Shown: piece after piece, positions 1 through 7,528 of the stretch | Position numbering within the stretch: position 1 is the first letter of the stretch | Layout of the letters: the number at the start of each line of letters is the position of its first letter | NCBI GenBank assembly: GCA_964639255.1 | Contig: CAZXDP010000013.1 | Location: 1 to 53,764, forward strand | Direction of reading: 5' to 3' | Source: NZQO01 sp964639255 | Lineage (GTDB): Bacteria; Bacteroidota; Bacteroidia; Flavobacteriales; Flavobacteriaceae | Length of the DNA stretch: 53,764 nt | The notes under the pieces: generated by a model | What the model saw: the letters and a program-made list of their open reading frames with translations, nothing else | Databases searched by the model: none | What the model was told of the DNA's origin: nothing | Made by a program: the position numbers and the translations under genes

Positions 1-367
1 TCAGCAATAATGGCAACCGCGTGAAGATTTCTGCGGCGAAGGCACAATAGAGCCCGATCACAGACCAGTACATCCAAGAGAGATGTGCAACAATGGGATT
101 TTTGTAAATTTTTATGAAAAAAGGCAGCATGCCCAAAACCAATGTTACAGAACTTACCACAGCGAAAACGTGCAGCATTCCAAAAGATTGATGAACCCGG
201 TATATCATAAACGATGTCGTGCAAACAACCACCATAGCGATGGTATAAACCCAGCCCATTCTTTTATGCAAGATGGTTCCTTTGGCTCTCCTTAATATCG
301 CAGTACCGGTAAGTAGCGCCAAAATGGCGGCAAGGGTGTGTACCCATCCAATAGCATCGTGTGGCAT
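1..367 (-). CDS. DUF2306-like membrane protein, 3' end cut off by the window edge
   Basis: An uninterrupted frame starts at the ATG at 365-367 and runs off the left edge after about 122 codons, so only the N-terminal part is present. The translation begins MPHDAIGWVHTLAAILALLT. It carries a Leu/Ala-rich first membrane segment, then an RRAKGT..HKRMGWVY stretch, then at least two more hydrophobic segments. A helix followed by a basic HKRxGW loop is what I know from the DUF2306 / YozB-like family of small integral membrane proteins of unknown function. It is divergent from ligA. The C-terminal part is missing, so length and topology cannot be judged. Family assignment is by eye. Confidence 0.6.
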   Translation of the reverse strand, partial: MPHDAIGWVHTLAAILALLTGTAILRRAKGTILHKRMGWVYTIAMVVVCTTSFMIYRVHQSFGMLHVFAVVSSVTLVLGMLPFFIKIYKNPIVAHLSWMYWSVIGLYCAFAAEIFTRLPLLL

Positions 368-590
368 CGTTTGTTTTTTCCAAAGTTTGAAAAATAGCTG
401 GTTCGGCAAAATAAAAGTTTACTGAACTGTAGAAATCGTAGGTTCAACTGTGGCTTGGACAGTTCTAAAATCAATTATTTCCTTGTTGTAAAATTATGAT
501 AGTAGTTTATAAATAGAAGGGGCCCAAGTAAATGGTACCCATTCCGTAAGATTAATAAGAAGGCCAGGGAATCCAATCTTCAGAAAAATA

Positions 591-618
591 TTGCACTTCG
601 TACTTTGTACTATATTTG
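591..618 (+). promoter_or_regulatory. Predicted ligA promoter
   Basis: TTG at 591-593 and TATATTTG at 611-618 match the Bacteroidota -33 and -7 elements, with 17 bases between them. The final G lies 5 bases before the ligA ATG at 624, so transcription would start at or next to the start codon. Confidence 0.65.
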
Positions 619-623
619 CCGTT

Positions 624-2615
624 ATGAGTACCGAAGAGAAAATAAACCAACTGCGCACAGAGCTACGTCAGCACAATCACAACTACTACGTGCTCGATGC
701 ACCAACCATTTCCGATTACGAATTCGACCAATTGTTACAGGAACTTCAACAACTGGAAGACGAGAATCCGCAGTTTTTCGATCCTCATTCGCCTACCCAA
801 CGGGTAGGGGGCGAGGTTACCAAGAATTTTGAGACCGTTCAGCACACTTATCGCATGTTCTCGTTGGACAATAGTTATTCTAAGGAAGATTTGGAAGATT
901 GGGAAAAGCGGGTAAAGAAATTGGTGGATGGCCCGGTCGAATATACTTGCGAGCTCAAATACGATGGCGCGTCCATTAGCCTAACCTATGAAAATGGCGC
1001 GTTTGTGCGCGCCGTAACACGAGGCGATGGGGTAGCTGGCGACGACGTTTCGGCCAATGTAAGGACCATCCGCTCGGTCCCGTTGCAATTACAGGGCGAT
1101 TACCCAGATCGTTTTGAAATTCGAGGCGAGATTGTGCTCCCCTTCGAGGGATTCGCCCAAATGAACGCCCAACGCGTTGCCGCGGGCGAGGAGCCGTATC
1201 GCAATCCGCGAAATACTGCCTCTGGCAGCCTGAAATTACAGGACAGCGCCGAGGTTGCCAAACGACCCCTCGAATGTTTACTCTACAGTGTAAAGGGCGA
1301 GAAGCTACCGATAACGACCCAATTGGAAGGCCTTCAAAAAGCCCGTGAATGGGGTTTCAAGGTGCCCGATGTATACAAGCTCGCCAAAAATATCGATGAG
1401 GTGCTTGCCTTCGTAAATCATTGGGACGTGCATCGGCACCAGCTACCGTACGAAACCGATGGAGTGGTGGTAAAGGTAAATAGCTTGCAGCAGCAGGAGG
1501 AACTGGGCTATACCGCCAAAGCACCGCGCTGGGCTATGGCCTATAAGTTTAAGGCAGAACAAGCAACTACGGTTTTGCACAGTATAACGTATCAAGTGGG
1601 GCGTACCGGTGCCATTACACCCGTGGCCAATCTAGAACCTGTAGAATTGGCGGGTACCGTTGTAAAACGAGCCTCCCTGCACAATGCAGACCAGATTGCA
1701 AAACTAGATATTCGCGAGGGGGATACGGTATTTGTTGAAAAAGGCGGGGAGATTATTCCTAAAATCGTAGGCGTCGATTTTACAAAGCGCGATGCCAACA
1801 GTAGTCCCACGGTGTACATCACCCATTGTCCCGAATGCAACACGCCATTGGTGCGGGCTGAGGGCGAAGCGCTGCACTATTGCCCTAATTCCGAAGGATG
1901 TCCGCCACAAATCATCGGTCGCATACAACATTTTATTTCCCGGAAAGCGATGGATATTGAAGGCCTTGGCGCCGAAACCGTTGCGTTATTGGTTCGCAAT
2001 GGGCTGATAAACAACTACGCCGATTTATACCAATTGAGCATAGCAGAAGTGCTTCCGTTAGAGCGCATGGCACAGAAGAGTGCCGAAAACCTCATAGCGG
2101 GTATCGAAGCTTCCAAGAAAATTCCGTTCGAACGGGTGCTGTTCGCTCTGGGGATTCGCTATGTGGGCGAAACGGTTGCCAAAAAACTGGCCCGGCATTT
2201 CAAGACCATCGATGCCTTGATCCAAGCTTCGGAAGAAGACCTCGTTGCGGTAGATGAAATAGGCGAACGCATTGCCCAAAGCGTCGTTGCCTTCTTTGCT
2301 TCAGAAGAAAATAAGGAAACCATAGCGCGTTTGCGCAGCGCTGGGGTGCAGCTGGAAATTTCTGCCGAAAGGCTCGCTACACAGTCCGATGTACTACAAG
2401 GAAAAACATTCGTGGTATCTGGGGTATTCCAGCTGTCCCGTAACGATCTTAAGAAACTTATTGAAGACAATGGTGGCAAGGTTTCTAGCAGTATTTCCGG
2501 CAAAACCGATTTTGTGGTCGCCGGCGAGAATATGGGGCCCAGTAAAAAAACAAAGGCAGAAAGTTTGGGGGTGCCCATTATTTCTGAACAGGATTTTCTA
2601 GAAATGATTTCCTAA
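624..2615 (+). CDS. ligA: NAD-dependent DNA ligase LigA
   Basis: This enzyme seals nicks between Okazaki fragments and in repair, using NAD+. The protein is 663 aa, the usual length. Visible parts in order are the N-terminal Ia domain (HNYYVLDAPTISDYEFD), the adenylation motif KYDG with the nucleotidyl lysine near residue 112, and an OB-fold region. A four-cysteine zinc finger follows near residues 402-425 (CPEC...C....C), then helix-hairpin-helix repeats and a C-terminal BRCT domain from about residue 590. An upstream in-frame start at 591 exists, but it would place the -7 promoter box inside the coding region. MSTEE at 624 also matches the family N-terminus, so I chose 624. The next gene starts 57 bases downstream. 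Confidence 0.97.
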   Translation: MSTEEKINQLRTELRQHNHNYYVLDAPTISDYEFDQLLQELQQLEDENPQFFDPHSPTQRVGGEVTKNFETVQHTYRMFSLDNSYSKEDLEDWEKRVKKLVDGPVEYTCELKYDGASISLTYENGAFVRAVTRGDGVAGDDVSANVRTIRSVPLQLQGDYPDRFEIRGEIVLPFEGFAQMNAQRVAAGEEPYRNPRNTASGSLKLQDSAEVAKRPLECLLYSVKGEKLPITTQLEGLQKAREWGFKVPDVYKLAKNIDEVLAFVNHWDVHRHQLPYETDGVVVKVNSLQQQEELGYTAKAPRWAMAYKFKAEQATTVLHSITYQVGRTGAITPVANLEPVELAGTVVKRASLHNADQIAKLDIREGDTVFVEKGGEIIPKIVGVDFTKRDANSSPTVYITHCPECNTPLVRAEGEALHYCPNSEGCPPQIIGRIQHFISRKAMDIEGLGAETVALLVRNGLINNYADLYQLSIAEVLPLERMAQKSAENLIAGIEASKKIPFERVLFALGIRYVGETVAKKLARHFKTIDALIQASEEDLVAVDEIGERIAQSVVAFFASEENKETIARLRSAGVQLEISAERLATQSDVLQGKTFVVSGVFQLSRNDLKKLIEDNGGKVSSSISGKTDFVVAGENMGPSKKTKAESLGVPIISEQDFLEMIS

Positions 2616-2643
2616 TCCGCATTTTCTTTGTTGCTGAAAACAC

Positions 2644-2651
2644 TATTTTTG
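2644..2651 (+). promoter_or_regulatory. Predicted -7 box of the DUF6913/dapA operon
   Basis: TATTTTTG fits TAnnTTTG and ends 21 bases before the ATG at 2673. No clear -33 TTG is seen at the expected distance. Confidence 0.5.
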
Positions 2652-2672
2652 TAACATTCCGTTTGAGGATTT

Positions 2673-3191
2673 ATGTTCGAGAAGCTAAAACGTCGTTCCA
2701 TAAAAAAGCACACCGAAAAATACCTGGCCCGGCGGGATAGGTCGCAGGTGAATGCGAAATTGGTTACCTTAGGTTTCGTGGTAGACGAGGCCTTACGACA
2801 GGATTTTGAGCCCTTGTACGATTTTGCGGCCCAATTGGACATACAGCGTAAGGATATAAGCGTTTTTTCCTTTCTCGAAGTCAAGCGCAAGGTGCCCTCC
2901 ATGCGGCAAAACCAAGTAAATAACAAGCATTTTACGTGGCAAGGTGCTATCAATAACCAAGACGCCGAGGAATTCTTGGCGCGCAAATTTGATGTGCTCG
3001 TGGGCCTTTACGAGGGGTGCCATCCCTTCTTAGATCTAATGGTTTCCAAAAGCCAGGCCAAGTTCAAGGTAGGTTTCCAGGGTTGTGACGAGCGGCTGTT
3101 CGATTTAACGATGGCCCTTTCCCCACGGGAAATATCGCCCTTTAAGCGCGAGCTGAAAAAATATTTGAAAATTTTAAACAAAATAGCATGA
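2673..3191 (+). CDS. DUF6913-family protein of unknown function
   Basis: A 172-aa soluble protein with a basic N-terminus (MFEKLKRRSIKKHTEKYLARR), no signal peptide and no membrane segment. The C-terminal half carries AKFKVGFQGCDERLFDL and ends in ELKKYLKILNKIA. By recollection this matches a short Flavobacteriia family catalogued as DUF6913, which commonly sits between ligA and dapA. No catalytic motif is evident. Its stop codon overlaps the dapA start (ATGA), so the two are probably translationally coupled and share the promoter box at 2644. That linkage is the only functional hint, and I do not assign a role. Confidence 0.8.
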   Translation: MFEKLKRRSIKKHTEKYLARRDRSQVNAKLVTLGFVVDEALRQDFEPLYDFAAQLDIQRKDISVFSFLEVKRKVPSMRQNQVNNKHFTWQGAINNQDAEEFLARKFDVLVGLYEGCHPFLDLMVSKSQAKFKVGFQGCDERLFDLTMALSPREISPFKRELKKYLKILNKIA

Positions 3192-4063
3192 AAGAGCTCA
3201 TAGGAACCGGTGTGGCACTCGTTACGCCCTTTAAGGAAGATATGTCGGTAGATGTCGAAGGATTGAAACGTGTGGTAAAATATCAAATTGACAACGGTAT
3301 CGACTACCTCGTGGTGCTGGGCACCACAGCCGAAAGCGCTACGCTATCCAAAAAGGAAAAACAATTGGTAATCGATACCGTGATAGATGCCAATAGCGGG
3401 ACATTGCCATTGGTTCTTGGTATTGGGGGTAATAATACCCAACAGGTAATGGAGGAGATCCGGCAAACTAGGCTCGACGACTTCACCGCCATCCTATCGG
3501 TTTCGCCCATGTACAACAAGCCTACACAAGAAGGCATTTATCAACATTTCGCGGCCATTGCGAGCATGACGCCAAAGCCCATCATTCTGTACAACGTTCC
3601 CGGTCGCACGGCGAGCAACATATTGCCCAGTACGGTAATTCGCCTAGCGAACGACTTCGAGAAAATCATTGGTATCAAGGAAGCTGCAGGAGATATCGTG
3701 CAGGCCATGAAGCTCATTGACGGGACCCCAGAGGGATTTCTGGTTATCTCTGGCGACGACATGATTACCTTGCCCATGGTTTTGGCCGGAGGTGCGGGGG
3801 TTATTTCGGTAATTGGGGAAGGCTTTCCAAAGCAATTTTCCAAAATGGTACGGCTTGGGCTGGACCGCAAGGTAGATGAAGCCTATAAGCTTCACTATAC
3901 GATCGCGCCAGCAATCGATTACATTTTTGCCGAAGGAAATCCGGCGGGCATTAAAGGCGTATTCAAAAAACTAGGAGTGTGTGGTGATACATTGCGTCTT
4001 CCGTTGGTGAATATTTCAGAGCCGCTTCAGAAGAAAATAGATCAGTTCGTAGACCGCTTGTAG
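3188..4063 (+). CDS. dapA: 4-hydroxy-tetrahydrodipicolinate synthase DapA
   Basis: DapA condenses pyruvate with aspartate semialdehyde, the first committed step toward diaminopimelate and lysine. The protein is 291 aa, normal for this (beta/alpha)8 aldolase. It shows the GTTAES motif near residue 46, the YNVPGRT motif with the proton-relay tyrosine Y135, and GIKEAAG with the Schiff-base lysine K164. The ATG at 3188 overlaps the stop of the upstream DUF6913 gene by four bases. dapD of the same pathway lies in this window at 25940 but in a separate transcription unit. Confidence 0.97.
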   Translation: MKELIGTGVALVTPFKEDMSVDVEGLKRVVKYQIDNGIDYLVVLGTTAESATLSKKEKQLVIDTVIDANSGTLPLVLGIGGNNTQQVMEEIRQTRLDDFTAILSVSPMYNKPTQEGIYQHFAAIASMTPKPIILYNVPGRTASNILPSTVIRLANDFEKIIGIKEAAGDIVQAMKLIDGTPEGFLVISGDDMITLPMVLAGGAGVISVIGEGFPKQFSKMVRLGLDRKVDEAYKLHYTIAPAIDYIFAEGNPAGIKGVFKKLGVCGDTLRLPLVNISEPLQKKIDQFVDRL

Positions 4064-4149
4064 GAAGTGGCGGTTTGGATGTAAAATTGGGCCTTATGGG
4101 GTGCAATAAACCGTGGCATAATAAGTTTTTATAATCAGGAGTAATTCAC

Positions 4150-4157
4150 TACTTTTG
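4150..4157 (+). promoter_or_regulatory. Predicted bamD -7 box
   Basis: TACTTTTG is a perfect TAnnTTTG match. Only 4 bases separate it from the ATG at 4162. A T-run at 4126-4130 lies near the -33 position in place of a TTG. Confidence 0.65.
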
Positions 4158-4161
4158 CACG

Positions 4162-4989
4162 ATGTTTTTTAACCAAATGAAAGTTAACCTTTTAATCTTA
4201 GTCGCGGCAGTTGCCATGGCGTCCTGTACGGAATATCAGGATGTGCTAAAATCGGAAAGCGCACAAGAGAAATATGTTTTCGCCGATTCGCTATATCAAG
4301 CAGGCAAATATAAGAAGGCGCTGAAGCTTATGGAACAGATAGTTCCTTCCTTCCGTGGGAAGCCACAGGCAGAACGATTGATGTTTATGTACGCCAATAC
4401 GTTCTATGAGCTGGAAGATTATTATCTATCGGGTTACCAATTTGAGCGCTTCGTGACCTCCTATCCGCAGAGCGACAGTGCAGAGGTGGCTTTCTTTCGC
4501 TCGGCAGAAAGCTACTACCAGCTTTCCCCGCGCTATTCGTTAGATCAAAAGGAAACTTATACGGCCTTGGAGAAGCTTCAGGAATTCGTCAATAAGTATC
4601 CCAATTCACAATATCGGCCCGAGGCGAACGAGCACGTGGCCGAGTTGCGCCAGAAATTGGAAAAGAAAGACATAGAGACTGCAAACCAGTACCTGCGCAT
4701 CGCCCAGACCATAGGAAGCTTTAAGCCGGCGATTTCGGCGTACGAAAATTTTATCGTAGACCATCCCGGTTCGGTATATCGAAAGGATGCCTTCTTCGGA
4801 AGGTTTGACGCGGCGTACCAATACGCCATTAACGGAATACCCGCCTTGATGGAAGAGCGCCTCTTAGTGGCAAAGGACTATTACGATAGTTTTCTGAAAT
4901 ATTACGGAGAGAGCGAACTGCGCGAGGAAGCCGACGAGATTGTAAACGACATCGCACAGCGCTTAGAAAATTTACAAACCACAAGTTAA
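4162..4989 (+). CDS. bamD: Outer-membrane assembly lipoprotein BamD
   Basis: BamD is the essential lipoprotein partner of BamA in outer-membrane protein insertion. The protein is 275 aa. It has a lipoprotein signal ending in MASC, with Cys about residue 22, followed by TPR-like helices (YKKALKLMEQIVPSFRGK; YYLSGYQFERFVTSYPQSD; LQEFVNKYPNSQYRPEA). The start at 4162 is supported by the promoter box 4 bases upstream; ATG 4177 (MKVNLL) is an alternative that also keeps the lipobox. The omega-like gene follows after 10 bases, so this is probably the first gene of an operon running to DUF4835. Confidence 0.93.
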   Translation: MFFNQMKVNLLILVAAVAMASCTEYQDVLKSESAQEKYVFADSLYQAGKYKKALKLMEQIVPSFRGKPQAERLMFMYANTFYELEDYYLSGYQFERFVTSYPQSDSAEVAFFRSAESYYQLSPRYSLDQKETYTALEKLQEFVNKYPNSQYRPEANEHVAELRQKLEKKDIETANQYLRIAQTIGSFKPAISAYENFIVDHPGSVYRKDAFFGRFDAAYQYAINGIPALMEERLLVAKDYYDSFLKYYGESELREEADEIVNDIAQRLENLQTTS

Positions 4990-4999
4990 AACCGGAAGT

Positions 5000-5335
5000 A
5001 TGATTGATATTAAAAATTCAGACGCGCCTATCAATACCACCACCATTGATAAGAACAAAATCGACGAGCCTACCAACAACATCTACGAGGCTATTTCGAT
5101 TATCGCCAAGCGCGCTACGCAAATCAATGCCGACATCAAGAAGGAGTTGCTGGAGAAGTTGGATGAATTTGCCACCTATAACGACAGCTTAGAGGAAATC
5201 TTCGAGAACAAAGAGCAAATTGAAGTGTCAAAATTTTACGAAAAATTACCGAAGCCGCACGCCCTTGCGGTAGAGGAGTGGTTAGAGAACAAAATCTACT
5301 ACCGCAACACTAAGGATCAAGCCTTAGACAAGTAA
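5000..5335 (+). CDS. RNA polymerase omega-like subunit (RpoZ/Rpb6 family)
   Basis: A 111-aa soluble protein. The core NNIYEAISIIAKRATQIN (about residues 27-44) matches the omega/Rpb6 signature, in which a bundle of short helices clamps the beta' subunit. It is somewhat longer than proteobacterial omega, with a Thr/Asp-rich N-terminus and an acidic helical tail. Position between bamD and coaBC supports the call, because this protein occupies that slot in flavobacteria and rpoZ is close to coaBC in other phyla as well. Spacing to coaBC is 7 bases. I am confident of the family. The function is by homology. Confidence 0.85.
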   Translation: MIDIKNSDAPINTTTIDKNKIDEPTNNIYEAISIIAKRATQINADIKKELLEKLDEFATYNDSLEEIFENKEQIEVSKFYEKLPKPHALAVEEWLENKIYYRNTKDQALDK

Positions 5336-5342
5336 ACTCCCA

Positions 5343-6554
5343 ATGTCGGTACTGAGCGGAAAAAAGGTGTTGCTTGGCGTTACTGCTGGTATCGCCGCGT
5401 ATAAGTCCGCTTTTTTGGTGCGATTGCTTTTTAAGAAAGGCGCTCAGGTTCGGGTGGTTATGACCCCCGATGCCAAGGATTTTGTGACGCCCTTAACGCT
5501 TTCTACCCTCTCTAAAAACGAAGTGTATTCTTCGTTTACCCATGAAGAAAATGAAAATGCCCAATGGAACAATCATGTTGAGTTGGCCCTTTGGGCAGAT
5601 TTTTTTATAATTGCCCCGGCCACGGCCAATACCCTTTCCAAGATGGTGCAGGGAACCAGCGACAACCTGTTGTTGGCAGTATATCTTTCGGCTAAATGCC
5701 CTGTGTATTTCGCGCCGGCTATGGACTTGGATATGTACCGGCATCCTTCTACCGAGGCTAATTTTAGGAAATTGGCGTCTTTCGGCAATACAATGATCGA
5801 AGCCACCCACGGAGAGCTCGCAAGCGGATTGGTAGGGCAGGGCCGTATGGCCGAGCCCGAGGAGATTGTTTCTTTTATTGAAGATGATATTGTAAGCCAG
5901 CTACCGCTTCGCGGAAAAAAAGTGCTCATTACAGCCGGCCCTACCTATGAGGCCATAGACCCTGTGCGCTTTATTGGGAACCACTCCAGCGGAAAGATGG
6001 GCTACGCCTTGGCCGAAGAAGCAGCCGCCCTTGGTGCTAAGGTACAGTTGGTATCTGGCCCGGTAGCGCTGCGTATTGAGAATGAAGCCATTCACGTAAC
6101 GAGGGTTACCACCGCGGCAGAAATGTATGATGCGGTACAGGAGCACTTCGATAGTTGCGATATTGGTATTTTTAGTGCGGCCGTTGCCGACTACCGCCCC
6201 AAGAATGTGGCAGCCCAAAAAATAAAGAAAACGGGAGATTTGCTTCAGCTTGACCTCGAAAAAACCATAGATATTCTCGCTTCGGTAGGGAATGTAAAGA
6301 AGCATCAGTACTTGGTAGGCTTTGCGCTGGAAACCGAAAACGAACTGGAGCATGCGAAAACCAAACTGAAAAAAAAGAATTTAGACCTAATTGTGCTAAA
6401 TTCGCTGAACGATCAAGGCGCAGGATTTAAAAGTGATACCAACAAGGTCACTTTAATCGATACAAACAATAATGTGATGCCTTTTTCAGTTAAATCAAAG
6501 TCTGCCGTAGCGCAGGATATTTTAGAATACATTATACAGAAATTAGATGCGTAG
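5343..6554 (+). CDS. coaBC: Bifunctional phosphopantothenoylcysteine decarboxylase / phosphopantothenate-cysteine ligase
   Basis: CoaBC performs two consecutive steps of coenzyme A synthesis. The protein is 403 aa. The N-terminal flavoprotein CoaC half shows GVTAGIAAYKS, the catalytic-histidine motif NHVELALWAD and PATANT. The CoaB half starts near residue 188 with KKVLITAGPTYEAIDPVRF, then NHSSGKMG and SAAVADYRPK. Both halves are intact. The final codons overlap the DUF4835 start by 8 bases. coaE of the same pathway is at 15095. Confidence 0.97.
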   Translation: MSVLSGKKVLLGVTAGIAAYKSAFLVRLLFKKGAQVRVVMTPDAKDFVTPLTLSTLSKNEVYSSFTHEENENAQWNNHVELALWADFFIIAPATANTLSKMVQGTSDNLLLAVYLSAKCPVYFAPAMDLDMYRHPSTEANFRKLASFGNTMIEATHGELASGLVGQGRMAEPEEIVSFIEDDIVSQLPLRGKKVLITAGPTYEAIDPVRFIGNHSSGKMGYALAEEAAALGAKVQLVSGPVALRIENEAIHVTRVTTAAEMYDAVQEHFDSCDIGIFSAAVADYRPKNVAAQKIKKTGDLLQLDLEKTIDILASVGNVKKHQYLVGFALETENELEHAKTKLKKKNLDLIVLNSLNDQGAGFKSDTNKVTLIDTNNNVMPFSVKSKSAVAQDILEYIIQKLDA

Positions 6555-7440
6555 ATTTTTTTCCTTCCTAGTCATAATTTTAGCAGTTTCCCTTGGTGGG
6601 CATGCCCAAGAACTGAACAGCACGGTAACCATCGATGCCGAACAGACCGGCCAGCCCAACCAGCAGGTGTTCCGTACCCTGCAACAGCAGCTAACCGAAT
6701 TTTTAAACGCGACCCAGTGGACCAACAGAGATGTTAAGAACCAGGAGCGTATTGATTGCAATTTTACCTTCATCATTACAGAATACGATGGCACCTATTT
6801 TTTGGGTTCCCTGCAGGTGCAAGCCTCCAGACCCACTTTCGGCTCCACGTACGATAGTCCAATTTACAATTACAACGATAAACAGGTAGGCTTCGAGTAC
6901 AAGGAATTCCAACCTTTGAACTTCAACCCCAATACATTCGATTCAAATCTTGTTTCGGTCTTGGCCTATCACGTGTATACTATCATTGGGCTAGATGCGT
7001 CGACTTTCGAGAAAAATGCTGGCGATCCTTATTTTGAAATTGCCAAGCAAATCGTGAATACCGCCGGTGCTACCAACTACGCCGGCTGGAAACCAACAGA
7101 TGGCAATCAATCGCGGTACAGGTACAACGACGCCTTGATATCGAATGTGTTTCAGGAGTTTCACGCTGCAATGTACCAGTACCATAGAATGGGACTCGAC
7201 CTCATGCACGAAAATCCGAAGGAAGCCAAATCGAAAATCATAGATGCCATTGGGTTGCTAAAGAACATCAACGACCGTAGGCCGAATTCTTATTTACTGC
7301 GAACCTTCTTTGACGCCAAGAGCGATGAGATACAGGCGATCTTTACCGGTGGGCCCAGTGTCCAGATTGCCAGCTTGGTCGAAAACCTGAACCGTATGGC
7401 ACCTACAAAGCGAAGCAATTGGGCTGAGATTAAATTTTAA
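6547..7440 (+). CDS. DUF4835 secreted protein
   Basis: A 297-aa protein with an N-terminal signal peptide (RRFFSFLVIILAVSLGGHAQ) predicted to be cleaved after HAQ, so it acts in the periplasm or outer envelope. The motifs AEQTGQPNQQVFRTLQQQL, the DRRPNSYLLRTFFDAK segment and the terminal WAEIKF match the Bacteroidota DUF4835 family as I recall it. No enzymatic motif is seen. It overlaps coaBC by 8 bases, so it is translationally coupled at the end of the bamD/omega/coaBC operon. Linkage to bamD hints at an envelope role, but that is inference. Confidence 0.85.
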   Translation: MRRFFSFLVIILAVSLGGHAQELNSTVTIDAEQTGQPNQQVFRTLQQQLTEFLNATQWTNRDVKNQERIDCNFTFIITEYDGTYFLGSLQVQASRPTFGSTYDSPIYNYNDKQVGFEYKEFQPLNFNPNTFDSNLVSVLAYHVYTIIGLDASTFEKNAGDPYFEIAKQIVNTAGATNYAGWKPTDGNQSRYRYNDALISNVFQEFHAAMYQYHRMGLDLMHENPKEAKSKIIDAIGLLKNINDRRPNSYLLRTFFDAKSDEIQAIFTGGPSVQIASLVENLNRMAPTKRSNWAEIKF

Positions 7441-7460
7441 CTCGGTATCAAAAATGCTTG

Positions 7461-7480
7461 CAGGAGTGTGGAATCTCCTG
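7461..7480. repeat. Small inverted repeat between DUF4835 and recN
   Basis: CAGGAG at 7461-7466 pairs with CTCCTG at 7475-7480 around an 8-base loop. The following TAATTTA is not a proper T-tract, so this is at best a weak terminator or a transcript-end hairpin. Confidence 0.3.
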
Positions 7481-7528
7481 TAATTTAGTCCGTATTATTT
7501 TTACTTCTAAAGCTTAAAGATAGCCTGC

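Noticed and set aside
368..590. Small gene or RNA in the gap between the DUF2306-like gene and ligA
   Set aside because: No hairpin with T-tract, no tRNA-like fold and no open frame with a start signal is evident. I see nothing beyond promoter sequence.
2159..2578. Open frame antisense to the C-terminal half of ligA
   Set aside because: It lies wholly inside the conserved HhH/BRCT region of ligA and has no motif of its own.
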